Shown piece after piece: positions 39,935-50,908 of a stretch of 55,417 bases of DNA. The number at the start of each line of letters is the position of its first letter. The first letter of the stretch is position 1. The position numbers and the translations under genes were made by a program. A model generated the notes under the pieces. That model ran no database searches, was not told the origin of the DNA, and saw nothing but the letters and a program-made list of their open reading frames with translations. Origin of the DNA: Phaeoceros laevis (lineage: Eukaryota > Anthocerotophyta > Anthocerotopsida > Notothyladales); the NCBI GenBank assembly GCA_049999765.1, contig JBNGIQ010009427.1, positions 182,974-238,390 on the forward strand, given 5' to 3'.

Positions 39935-41872
39935 ATGGCACACACGCTCACGGTCACTGCCCTGCTGCAGAAGGCAGCTGCCGCGTACGCTTCCAATGCG
40001 GCATTGATAGCCTCAGGGGGCCCGGAGCTCACGCACGAGGAGCTGGATTCCGCCATCTCCAAAGCGGCTGCCGAGTTGCGGCGTGCCGGCGTCAAGCCAG
40101 GAGCTCTGGTCTCGCTGGCATTTCCCAACTCTCTCGAGGTAATAGAGATGAGAGTGTCCTCTTGTTGCGATCTGTTTGGGTCCTCGCGGCCGCTGCTGAC
40201 TGTGGGACTTGGAGTGGATGCAGTTCGTAGTAGTGTTTCTGGCAACCATCAGGGTGCGTGCAATTGCCGCCCCGCTCAACTCTGCCTACTTGGAGGACGA
40301 GTTCCTATTTTTCCTGGAGGATGCAGAATCCTCGTTGCTTTTAGTGCCTGCGAAGGAGGGGAACAAGCATGCTGAGGCGGCGGCAGCGAGGCTCAATTTA
40401 CCGGTGGCGGGAGTTCATTGGAGGAAGGATGAATCTGGGAGTGGGGAAGTGGTTCTGGTGCCCCGGGCAAGGCTTGAAGGAGGAGGAGCCCTGCCGGAGG
40501 ATTTGGCAGGGCCAGAGCCTGAGGAGGAAGATCTTGCTCTGTTTCTGCATACCTCTGGAACCACCAGCCGACCAAAAGGAGTGCCTCTTACTCAAAAGAA
40601 TCTTGCTACTTCGTTGAAGAACATCGCGGCAAGCTATGAATTGACAGCATCCGACCGGAATCTTGTAGTCATGCCGTTGTTCCATGTGCATGGGCTCATG
40701 GCTGCTTTGCTCTCAACCCTGGCTGCGGGTGGGGCTGCCATCCTTCCAGCTGCTGGACGTTTTTCTGCTTCCACCTTCTGGAAGGACATGACGGCTTACA
40801 ATTGCACGTGGTATACTGCTGTGCCGACCATGCATCAAATTTTGCTCTCAGTGCACAAAAGCAAGCCGGAGCCGGAGTACCCCAAGCTTAGGTTCATCCG
40901 GAGCTGCAGTTCCAGCCTTGCACCGGCTGTGCTGGAACAGTTGGAAGGGGCCTTCCATGCCCCTGTCCTTGAGGCTTACGCTATGACCGAGGCCAGCCAC
41001 CAGATGACTGCCAATCCGCTGCCAGCACACGGACCACACAAACCTGGTACTGTCGGAAAAGCAACAGGTGTGGAGCTGGCCATTCTTGATGACAATGGAA
41101 CCATCCTGAAACCAGGAGAGCAAGGGGAGGTCTGCATTCGTGGAGCAAATGTGACCAAGGGCTACAAGAATAATCCTGATGCTAACAAGACTGCCTTTGC
41201 ATTTGGATGGTTTCATACTGGTGATCGTGGAGTTCTGGACACTGAGGGATATCTTACCTTGACAGGCCGCATTAAAGAGCTCATCAACCGGGGAGGTGAG
41301 ATGCCTTTGTTTGACTCATGCTGTTCTTTGTGCAGTAAAGCCTTTGGCACTCCACGAAGAGCAAAATTGTGTCCTTACAGCTGCTGATGTGGTCCTTCTG
41401 CAGGTGAGAAGATCTCCCCTCTTGAAATTGATGCAGTCCTCTTAAGCCATGCAGCGGTGTCGGAGGGGGTGTCTTTTGCGGTTCCAGATGAAAAGTACGG
41501 AGAAGAGGTAGACTCATCTTTCCCTACATGGTAGTTGTGTGCTCTGCTTTTGAACACCTGGTAAGTTCACCCTCGAAGCAATTGAAAAAGTGACACTTGC
41601 ATTGTAAAAACAGGTCAATGCTGCTGTGGTCTTGCAAAAAGGGTCAGAAGCCAGCGAGAAGGACATACTGGACTTTCTAAAGAAGAATCTTGCAGCATTC
41701 AAGATCCCAAAGCATTTGTTCTTTGCGGAGGAATTACCACGTACAGCAACCGGCAAGATACAACGACGTATAGTGGCCGAACATTTTCTTTCGAATTCTG
41801 CAAATAGTGCACAGGAACACACGATAGAACACACAAAATCTGGAAATGGTGCACAGAAACACACGCAATCAG
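39935..41872 (+). other. AAE3: Ligase module: AAE3-like oxalate-CoA ligase
   Basis: This is the N-terminal module of the predicted fusion. Adenylate-forming motifs in order: FLHTSGTTSRPKGVPLT (phosphate-binding loop), YAMTEASHQM, GWFHTGDRG, GRIKELINRGGEKISP and PRTATGKIQRR with the catalytic Lys. Best match from memory is plant AAE3 (4CL-like), which activates oxalate with ATP and CoA. Substrate preference cannot be proved from motifs alone. The module is complete, so it could work alone if transcripts end in intron 4. Confidence 0.88.
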
Positions 41873-44088
41873 GTTAGCAGAAGATCATTCTTTTGTTCGT
41901 AGATTTCTAGGCTAAGCCGAGACGTTGAGGGGCCCCCGTCCCCTGTGATTCTACATGTTTTTGTGAAAGGGGAGTAAAATGTATGGGCTTTTCCACCTTT
42001 CGTGAGGCTATTTGTTCATATCCTTCCATCTGCTGCTCCTTAATTAGGAGTTGGGCCATCTTTTGTCCTCCGCCCTAGACTTGTCAGATTCCTTACCTGC
42101 CGAGAGGAATCAAAGGTTGCTAGAATTTTGAGCGGTTTGCATACCATACTGGTTACAAAATTGCAGAGATTGAAGCTGTGTGGGACTGCGAACTCCAGCT
42201 TACACAATCAGTTGACTGTGTCCATCAACTGCAGAAGGGTATGGAGCACAAGAGTCTAGGACGGTGGATGGCAACGTTGTGGCGGCTCGTGCTTTTGCCA
42301 AGGCTGGGGTTGAACACATGTTTGGAGTGGTTGGTATTCCAGTTACTTCTTTTGCATCAAGTGCCATGATGGAAGGAATCCGCTTCATTGCTTTCCACAA
42401 TGAGCAATCCGCAGGGTATGCAGCAGGGGCAGCTGGGTATCTGACAGGGAAACCAGGTGTCCTACTCACCGTTTCGGGACCAGGTTGTGTACATGGTTTA
42501 GCCGGTCTGAGCAATGCCATGATCAATACTTGGCCCATGGTCATGGTGTCAGGATCCAGCACACAGGCAGATGTTGGCAAAGGAGATTTTCAGGAACTGG
42601 ACCAGGTAGAAGTTGTGAAGCCTTTCTCAAAATACTCGGGAAAAGCTCGAAGCATACATGAAATTCCAAAGGTCGTCTCTGAAGCACTAGCAGCTGCCGT
42701 GGATGGCAGACCCGGTGGCACCTATGTAGATCTACCCTCAGATGTGCTGCATGAGACCCTGACCGAGGAGGAAGCAGGAAAGGTGTTGCAGGACGTTTCC
42801 CCTTTTGTTCCCTCATGGGCAGGCAAGGAGAGCGAAAAGATCCTTCGAGCACCAGTAGAACAGTTGGAGAAAGCAGCTGAGCTACTCAGGCAGGCAGAGA
42901 GGCCCTTGATTGTGTTTGGGAAGGGAGCTGCATTTGCAAGAGCTGAAGGTCCCATCGAACAGCTGGTTGACGTTACAGGGATTCCTTTCTTGGCTACTCC
43001 AATGGGCAAGGGCTTGCTTTCTGATTCTCATCCCCTCTCTGCTGCTGCAGCCAGGTCCTTTGCCGTTGGAAAAAGTGATGTTGTGCTGGTGGTAGGTGCC
43101 AGGCTCAACTGGTTGCTTCACTTTGGTGAACCTCCACAGTGGTCAAAGGACGTGAAGTTCATACTTGTGGACATAGACGAGGAGGAGGCGAGGCTTCGCA
43201 AGCCTGCTGTGGGTCTGGTGGGTGATGCCAGGGTCGTAGTCCAGCAACTGAATGCAGTTATAAAAGATGATCCGTTTACACTGGGGAAACAACATCCTTG
43301 GGTGCAACAACTATCAAACAAGTCCGAGGATAACAGAAAGAAGATGTCTGCATCCTTGGCTAAAGTCGTTGTGCCCTTCAACTTCTTGACTCCGTTGCGG
43401 ATAATTCGAGATGCAATAGCAGCTGAAGGTTCCCCTGCACCAATCCTAGTTTCAGAGGGAGCGAACACCATGGATGTTGGGCGCTCTGTACTGGAGCAAA
43501 CTGAGCCTCGAACAAGGCTCGACGCTGGAACTTGGGGGACCATGGGTGTCGGTCTGGGATATGCCATAGCAGCTGCAGTTGTCTCTCCTGGAAGACTGGT
43601 GGTGGCTGTTGAAGGGGACTCTGGATTTGGATTCAGCGCCATGGAAGTAGAGGTAAGGATATGTCAGATTTCCTTCACTAGTGTAAGAGCTCAGAGAAAA
43701 TATGCCTCTGGCTGTCGGCCTCCCTTGCACTTTCAGAGCAAGACTAACTGACCCTGACCTTCTATGTTTGTAGACGCTTGTGCGGTACAACTTACCTGTG
43801 ATTGTCATCGTATTCAACAACGGTGGAGTCTATGGTGGCGACAGGAGAAGACCAGAGGACCGGCAAGGACCTCACCAAAATGACCCAGCACCAACATCTT
43901 TTGTCCCCGGGGCACGTTACGATCTCATGATGGAAGCTTTTGGTGGAAAAGGCTACAATGTTGGAACCCCTGAGGAGCTTGAGTCTGCTGTCAAGGAGTC
44001 GTTTGCATCTCGAAAAGCTGCAGTCATCAACGTGATTATTGATCCATTTGCTGGTGGTGAAAGTGGACGGATGCATCATAGGAACTGA
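39935..44088 (+). CDS. Predicted bifunctional oxalyl-CoA synthetase / oxalyl-CoA decarboxylase
   Basis: Exons: 39935-40138, 40224-41295, 41404-41507, 41614-41872, 42235-43652, 43774-44088. They sum to 3372 nt (1123 residues) with every phase matching. Residues about 1-546 are an AAE3-type adenylate-forming ligase; about 560-1123 are a ThDP-dependent oxalyl-CoA decarboxylase. Together they would convert oxalate to oxalyl-CoA and then to formyl-CoA plus CO2. Evidence for one protein: exon 4 ends with one leftover base at a cag|gtt donor and exon 5 begins after ctgcag with two. The joined frame has no stop, and no in-frame ATG precedes the conserved VDGNVVAARAF start of the decarboxylase. I see no AATAAA in the 362-bp interval, but one at 44186 after the final stop. 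An AQEHT/AQKHT/AQESR repeat spans the junction. If unspliced there, the ligase would end at a TAG at 41875. No PTS1 at the C-terminus (ends MHHRN). Confidence 0.82.
42235..44088 (+). other. OXC: Decarboxylase module: oxalyl-CoA decarboxylase
   Basis: This is the C-terminal module of the predicted fusion. ThDP-enzyme features: FHNEQSAGYAAGAAGYLTG with the catalytic Glu of the PYR domain, LLTVSGPGCVHGLAGLSNAM, YVDLPSDV, and the cofactor motif beginning GDSGFGFSAMEVE and ending VIVIVFNNGG. The C-terminal GKGYNVGTPEELESAV and AVINVIIDPF are typical. The closest plant proteins are annotated 2-hydroxyacyl-CoA lyase or oxalyl-CoA decarboxylase. Its adjacency to the oxalate ligase favours the decarboxylase reading. 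The frame has a stop just upstream of 42216 and its first ATG is at 42318, inside the conserved domain. Confidence 0.9.
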
Positions 44089-44185
44089 GGCGAACTGGCT
44101 GTGATCAACGACTTGCCAGTAAAGTAACTGGCAGTCCGTTTAAACCTATGATGGTTTAGGGTGTTGTGAAGATTATTTGGAGCGC

Positions 44186-44191
44186 AATAAA
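44186..44191 (+). terminator. Poly(A) signal of the AAE3-OXC gene
   Basis: aataaa lies 98 nt after the stop codon at 44088. It is the first exact hexamer after the decarboxylase end. Confidence 0.5.
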
Positions 44192-44206
44192 CGGAGAGAT
44201 CGTGTA

Positions 44207-44284
44207 TTACTTGTAAAGCATCTCCCTCGCATCCCATCTTTCCATAATTTCGACAACAGCAACTATGATCTTCCCGTCTAGTGG
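44207..44284 (-). pseudogene. Fragment of a receptor pseudokinase 3' end
   Basis: Minus-strand translation gives VVEIMERWDAREMLY then a stop. The intact gene at 44956-47238 ends VVEIMERSDAKGMLYS. Only the last about 25 codons remain. It lies antisense to the probable 3' UTR of the AAE3-OXC gene. Confidence 0.8.
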
Positions 44285-44590
44285 AAATAAATCAAATCCA
44301 GGTCTGTGCCTACTGATATCTCGTTGAAAGAAAAATAAATCAAATCCTGATGCCGGTACGAGATGCGGTGCGAACTCCCTTCAGCGTAAAAACCTCCGTT
44401 TGCCCTACGATAAAAGCCAGTCCGAAGCGGCTCCTAGAAGAATAGTTTATGGATCAGATCACTAGGTTGGAAGTGCCATCAGCTGGCCTACCCTAGACCT
44501 GTATCAATTGGAGACACCAAAAAGGTGACCAGTCAAAGATAGTTTGGACGGAGTTGCAATCCAGTGTTATCAGCCATATGCATAAGCTCT
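44285..44590. other. Intergenic; nothing recognised
   Basis: This is sequence between the pseudokinase fragment and the TTAA-flanked element. The short word aaataaatcaaatcc occurs twice (44286 and 44333). No gene is seen. Confidence 0.4.
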
Positions 44591-44905
44591 TTAACCCTTA
44601 AGAGCCCAACGGGACAAAAATGTCTGTTGGGTCCCCTACTATCTCCTCCTATCTCCTCTTATAAAAAATTATTTTATGTGCTTATATGGTATTGTTAGAA
44701 CGGTGACGTAGTGGTGATGCCTGATCAGGCTATCAGATTCTTTATTTAAGGTCTTTATTTAAGGCCTTGGCTGGCGGCCAGCAAGCAAGATTCCTCCAGC
44801 GGGGTGCCGACGGCCCCGTTATGGGGTCGACGCCCCCGGAAAGCCTAGCCGCGTGAGTAACGGGCGTTTCGGTGCGTTTTCGGTGCCCGGGCTCTTAAGG
44901 GTTAA
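44591..44905. mobile_element. TTAA-flanked MITE, piggyBac-like ends
   Basis: TTAA at 44591-44594 and 44902-44905 flank a 307-bp element. Its perfect 13-bp terminal inverted repeats are CCCTTAAGAGCCC (44595-44607) and the reverse complement (44889-44901). A TTAA target duplication with CCC ends is the hallmark of piggyBac-superfamily transposons. The interior is non-coding, so it would be non-autonomous. It sits between the AAE3-OXC and pseudokinase genes. Confidence 0.75.
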
Positions 44906-44955
44906 GACTCCCTCCTGCCTTTTTCGCTCACTCCTCGCGCCTTAGGGTAGGTATA

Positions 44956-47238
44956 TTAGCTATAAAGCATCCCCTTTGCATCGGATCTTTCCATGATTTC
45001 CACAACAGCAGACATGACCGGCCGTCTAATCGAAAGAGGATCCACACACTTCATAGCAATCCGTAAAACTGAGAGCATATGCCGAACCGATCTGGTGTCC
45101 GCCGTGATCCTAGCATCAAAAATCACCACAACATCATGGTACTGGGCATGCGACCCCGCATTTGCCCTCACCCAGGACACCAGGTCGTTGTGGCCCTGAC
45201 CGAAATCTTCATCAGCCTGCCTGCCAGTAAGCAACTCCAGTAACACTACCCCAAAGCTGTACACATTGCTCTTGCAAGTGACGAGCTTTGTCGCCTCATA
45301 CTCTGCGCGTGGTAAACAGTGTGAGTGGCGAAAGTCGCAACATTCACAAGCAACAGATGCACAGCTAACGGGCAGCATTTATGAAAGCTTACCCGGAGGA
45401 ATGTAACCGACGGAGCCGGAGACGTGTGCGAGACTGCTGTCCGGCAGGATGCTCTTGGTAGGATTGAGGAGCTTACCGAGCTCGGCATCACCTAGCATGG
45501 CCTCAAAGGTGTCATCAATGCATACATTGTTGGAGGTGATGTCAACGTGCACAATGGGAGGAGAGCAGTCGTGGTGAAGGTACGCGAGTCCCCGAGCCAG
45601 CCCCAGCGCAATTTGAAATCTTCGGCCCCAGCTCAGCACGTTGCACACCTCGTGATGAGAGATGGAGCCCTCCCTATTTTTTGTCCGTGCGAGTTCCTCC
45701 TGGAGCCTTCTGTGATCCGGGGTGCCGAATTCCCAGCGGGAAGAGGATTCTGAGGAACCGGACCCCGACAGGGAATGGTTAGCCGAGGGCTCTGTTGGAG
45801 AAGCCTCCGATTTCTCCAGGGGCACAGTACTGCAGGGCTCGCCACTCCCTGGTGGCTGAGGTTTGTCTATGGTCGCCATCGTAACCCCTGTTTCCAGCCA
45901 TGAGCCTACGCTAGAGTCCGTCTCAGATCCGCTCTGAGCCCTGCCTTTTTTAGCATAAGCCTCCGCCATCCTCCGCAAATACTGGCCTGCTGCATCTGTG
46001 TCATTTTTCAGACGGACCTGGACTTGATTGTCGGCGGGGACGGATGCTTCAGAGCGCAAACTTCCGGTTGTGGAACTGCCATAACAGTCCCGATCATCCA
46101 GCATCTTTTCTTCCTCAACCGTCACCAAGTGATGATCCAGAACCGGCGGCCTCACTCCCTTCGTTAGAGTCGGTAGAGGCTGCACAGGGGGTGACAACAA
46201 ACGATCCACATGAATCCCCGCCGAGTACGGCCTGCTGCTCACCTTGAGCAGGCACTTGGTCAAGGTCTCATCCAAAAGGCTCTCGTAGCTCCGCAACAGC
46301 GTCGGGTTGCCCTCCTTCTCCACGGGCTTGCTCCCCGCACCACCCTCCGCCAGCATCTCGCATTTGCAGCCACGCCGCAACAAATTGCGCAAGCTCCCGT
46401 TGGCCATCTGCATTTCCCGGTAGAGCAGGACAAGGCTGTTTCTTCCTTGAAGCACAAATCCCGCCGGCCACATCAGATTGCGGTGCACCTCTGCGACCTG
46501 AGCAGTCAAAACCGCGAGACTCGCACACATATGCACGGGGCTGCAGTGTTGCACCAGAAAAATCCGATCCACCTGCTTCATTGCCACCCCTTGCCCTGCC
46601 TGGGACATTGCCACCCGGTAGAGCTTGCTGTACCGGTTCTCCGCCACCAGATTTTCGTCCTCCAAGTTCCATGCAGGTGCCGCCTTCCCTGGCCCTGGAG
46701 CAGGAGGACTTCTCCGGGGCGAGAAGCCATAGTAGGACCATGGACTGGACCTTCCGGTGGTGGTGGCTGCCGAAGGAGAAGGGAAGCCTCGGATTCGTGC
46801 AACCTTCTGGGAGCGCGTACTCTCTGCTGCAATGCTTTCTTCCTTTGAGTCCTTTGCGCTGGTGCTGCAGAGCTGGCCCCTTTTGATGAGCACGAAGCTT
46901 ACGAAGACCCCTACCACCACAAGCCCCGCGACAAAGGGAATTGCCGCGATTTCCGTCGCTGCTATGCCCACGGGCGTAACACTCTGAGGGCTCGGAAGGG
47001 GAGAGATCAGAACACGCCTTGGATGCCGCTGATGGTGCGCCTGTGGTAGCGGCTGAAGCAACGACGGTGACGCATTTGAAATGCGCGTTGCCAATTGTAA
47101 TTCCAAGCAGTTGAAGAAGAAGACGAAAGGGGCCGTGAGCTTGCTCAATGACCTCATAATCTCGACGTCCATTAAGCAGCCCGGGTGAAGGCTCAAGGGG
47201 GGGGCTCCCTTTCCTCGAGGTGGAGCAACTCCGGACAT
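44956..47238 (-). CDS. Receptor-like pseudokinase without LRR ectodomain, 2 exons
   Basis: Exons 47238-45393 and 45302-44956 (2193 nt, 730 residues; IPP|EYEATK joins in phase). A hydrophobic segment near residues 95-115 (FVAGLVVVGVFVSFVL) is a likely transmembrane helix. Only about 90 residues precede it, so the LRR region is absent. The kinase-like domain keeps the beta-3 Lys (GVAMKQVDR) but has no Gly-rich loop, HVDITSNN in place of HRDxKxxN, and GDAELG where ADFGL is usual. About 270 residues of low-complexity sequence are inserted at the hinge after SLRNLLRRG. The C-lobe (SNVYSFGVVLLELLTGRQ) is normal. It is most similar to the adjacent 47490-50908 gene, so a tandem duplicate that lost its ectodomain. 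Start codon uncertain: M1, or Met at codons 23 or 28. Confidence 0.82.
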
Positions 47239-47489
47239 GGAACCAACCGCCGCGATGTGCTACCCGACAAATGGGGGAGCTGTCACATGTACAGGACAAG
47301 ATTTTTGCAACTTTTCGATTGGAGAAAACTAATGGGATAAGCTATTTGTTGAAGTAGTAGTAGTAGTAGTAGGATTATGGTGTTTAGCCAACTCCACATT
47401 GGAATTGAACACCCCGTCAGGTTTTTCGGCCGGCGACCGGGGATTGTAAGCAACCACCGGCGAAGGAGGATTGATTGGATGACGTGAAT

Positions 47490-50400
47490 CTATTTGCTGT
47501 AGTTGCGTAACATCTCCACAACTAGGGTCATTTGTGGACGTTGCGATGGCAACACCTCCAAACACAGAAGAGCAACACTAAGCACATATAGCATGTGCTG
47601 TCGCACATTATGCATCCCAGCATGATGCAGCTGAAGCTGGGGGTCTAACACGCCTTGTAGCAAGTCCTGGTGAGAGTTAACGACTAACTTCACCCACTTT
47701 ACCAAGTCATAGCCCTCGCCATAAGCACGGTCTGTTGGCTTCCTTCCTGTCAAGAGCTCCAAGAGCACTACCCCGTAGGTGTAAACGTTGCTGTATCGAG
47801 TCACCCTTGAAGTATATGCATACTCTGTACAAACACACAAGGCAGTCGTCATTAGACCAACGAAGCTAGGCTAGCTATGTCTGCAGCTGCCTGCAGCAGG
47901 ATATGTCAATTTTCAAGTAGGAAGGACTGATCATGAGCTCAGAATTTCATACCTGGAGCAATGTAGCCAGTGGAACCGGGCAGGGATGTGATATACTCGG
48001 AGTGCACCTTGGTTGGATCAAGGATGTTGCTAAGCTCCATGTCGCCAATCTGGGGTTGAAACTCTTCATCTATCAAAATGTTGTTGGAGGAGATGTCCAG
48101 ATGCACTACGGGACGCTCACATTGGTGCAGTTCCTGGATGCCCAGAGCAAGTCCCAAAGCAATCTTGGACCTCCTGTCCCAGTCCAGTAGTAACCCATTG
48201 CCATCTGTTGAAAAATCTAGGTAACTGTCAGTTCTCATGATCATGGGAGACTGGTCTCCCGAGACGCTGGAGTAGATGTTCTCAGCCCAGTCCTGGGTGC
48301 TTGGACTGATCGTAGTTCTGCGGGGAGTGACAGGCCTAGGGCTTGCTTGCAATGGGGTATCCAAGAGCTGCCGAAGTGTCCCGTGCGGGAAGCAGTCCTT
48401 GTACATGAGCAGCATCCTCCCATTGTGGATGAAGAAGTGGATGGGACGCATGACGTGCTTGTGGGAGAACTTCTGCAGGGACTCCAGCTCCATCGTGATC
48501 TCCTCTTCGTGAGCTTCCAGTACATTCTGAGGCAGCTTGAGCTTCTTGATGACATACTTGTTCTCGGATTCTGCAGTGGCCACACGGTAGATTGTGCTGT
48601 ACTTGTTTCTGGTGATTTCGTTGTCCTTGTTGAATAGCTGCTCCACAACGTCGTCCAGGGAAGCCGAGTAGGGATTCTCCATAGAGCAGGAGAACGAAAG
48701 CTCTGCTGCCTCCAGGGCCCTTGCCTCAAGATTCTCAACCTTGAAGGCCTTGTGTCCAACTGGCGACTCTACCTCCTCATATGGCGAGACACGAGGGCTG
48801 CTCTTCTTGGACCTGGTGAAGGGACTGGCGCCTGCTGGACGAGATGCCACGGGTTGCACTTTGTTGCCATTGACTGATCTCGCAATCAAGTGGAGAAGGA
48901 GCATCGATATAAGAATTCCTACTACTGCAGCAGCAATAAGCAGTGGCAAAGCCTTCTGGATGGTATCTGACACTGGCTGTGCATCATCCAGGGGAGACGG
49001 TGCTGGAGATGAAGATGCAAACTTCAACCTGTCCTCGAAGCGCAAGCACTCGACCAACGGGGTACCACAGAGGCCAGAGTTTCCACTGTAACTGCTCACT
49101 GGGCTGCCAGAAAATGCAGGAGACGAGGGGAGAACGCCAGTGAGAAGGTTCATGGAAATGTTGACCGATTTAAGCGACGCCATGCCAGCCAGTTCAGAAG
49201 GAACAGTGCCGGACAACTGATTGGAAGATAGGTCGAGGACTTCCAGCTTGGACAGAGAGCCAAGGTCCGGAGGAATGGGGCCAGAGAAGCGGTTATGGCT
49301 TAAATCCAGAACGGTGGCATTTGCTAGCAAACTGATACTTGGACCAGGGAGCTCACCTCCCAGGCTGTTCAATCCTAGTCCCACTCTGAGCAAACTCCCA
49401 CACTGCAGAGACCTGTTCAAGAATGCTCCCAATCCTTGAGTGAGATTGTTTCCTGTCAGGTTCAGAACGTGGAGGCTACCACCGGAGCAGAGGCCCGCAG
49501 GAATGCTCCCGTTGAGAAGCTCGTTGAACGAAAGGTCAATCTCCCTGATACCACTATGTACTCCAAGCTGTTGGGGAATCTGACCTTGCAGACCATTCCC
49601 CGATGCGTGGAAGAGCTGAAGCTGCTGTAGGTAGGCAATCCCCCCTGGGATCCCTCCGGTCAGCCTATTATTGGAGATGGACAGAATTCGAAGCTCGGAA
49701 AGAGCAGAGATGCTCGAAGGAATGAGCCCCTGGAGATTGTTTGCGTGCATGATCAGTTCCTGCAAGTTTGACAGATTCCCTATCTCTGCTGGAATTCCAC
49801 CGCCGAAATTGTTGGCTGCCACATTCAAACTGGTCAGAGCGCTGCAATTACCAAGCTCGGAGGGGATAGGACCTCCGAGCTGATTATTTTGCAGATTGAG
49901 CGTCGACAGTTTCTTCAGACTTTGCCACCCGGCAGGAATGCCTCCGGTGAGGTTGTTGTTTTGGAGAAGCAGCAGTTGCAGGTTGGAGCAGTTGGATAGA
50001 CTGGCGGGTAGGGTTCCGTTGATCCAATTCTCCCCGAGACCTAGCTGCACGAGATTCATCATCTTGCCAATAGACTCGGGGATTCCTTCAGTCAGGCCGT
50101 TCTTCTCGAGCACCAGGATTTGAAGACTTGTGAGACTCCCAATGCTGCTCGGAATCTGGCCCTGCAACCGATTGGCACCTACATTCAGCACCACAAGGTT
50201 CACCAGCTTGTTGCCGATATCTGAGGGGAGAGCTCCAGTGAAGTTGTTCCTGAACAAATTGAGACTTCGCAGAGAAGGAGAGAAATGGAGGCTCGAAAAC
50301 GATCCATACAGCTGATTACGCGACACATCGAGATGTGTCAACCTCGGGGACCGCAGCAGAATGTCTTGTGGAAAATTTCCGGACAAGTTGTTGCTTGCGA

Positions 50401-50908
50401 GATCAAAAACTTGTAGGTCAAGCTCGCCCGGACGAAAGAGATTCGCAGGCACGGGCCCTGAAAAGCTGTTGTCTGAGAGATTCAAGGACTTCAAACTGGA
50501 GCTCAGGTTCGCTGGCAGCGAACCAGAAAACCTATTCCCAGAGAGATCCAGGGACAGCAAAGTTGTGATTTGCCCCAGCCCGGAGGTGATGGCGCCCCGA
50601 AGACCTAGGCCAGGCAAAGACAGGGAGACTACTGAATCTGTGAAGGGATTGCAGGTGACTCCACTCCAGCGACAAGGGGTCACGGTCGATGCATTCCAGC
50701 TGGAAAACGCAGAAATTGCCCTGGAGTCTTGAACAATGGAGTCTCGGAAGAGGAGTAGATTCTTGACGTCTGAAGTTGGTGATTGTGTGTCGTTCGCAGC
50801 GGGTAGGAACTCAGAGCTTGCCGATGAGAGGATCATGCAGATGAAAGCTGTGACAGCAAAGATGAGCAGTGGCAGACAGCGGCACCCGATTGACGCCATA
50901 GCAACCAT
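47490..50908 (-). CDS. LRR receptor-like protein kinase, probably catalytically impaired, 2 exons
   Basis: Exons 50908-47953 and 47824-47490 (3291 nt, 1096 residues; the join gives IAPEYAYTSRV). Order: signal peptide (about 1-32), LRR N-cap with the Cys pair (VTPCRWSGVTC), about 20 LRRs, C-cap (GLCGTPLVEC), transmembrane helix (about 655-678), juxtamembrane, kinase-like domain. The intron position in the APE motif matches the neighbour's. The kinase keeps the beta-3 Lys (YVIKKLKLP) but lacks a Gly-rich loop (ITRNKYSTIYRV), has HLDISSNN for HRDxKxxN, and GDMELS for ADFGL. So catalysis is doubtful, and ligand binding plus partner kinases may explain its role. About 60 residues are inserted at the hinge. 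Ligand unknown. Confidence 0.93.

Noticed and set aside
42264-42318. GTG or internal ATG as a separate start of the decarboxylase
   Set aside because: Plant nuclear genes rarely start at GTG, and the ATG at 42318 would remove conserved residues of the PYR domain; joining to the ligase exon fits phase better.
36198-44088. Functional link between carbonic anhydrase and the CO2-producing oxalate gene
   Set aside because: They are 2.6 kb apart with two transposon-like elements between and are divergently oriented; plant gene order rarely reflects pathways, so adjacency alone is not evidence.
46210-46848. 212-codon plus-strand frame inside the LRR-less pseudokinase
   Set aside because: It is antisense to the kinase-like domain, low complexity, with no start context or family match.
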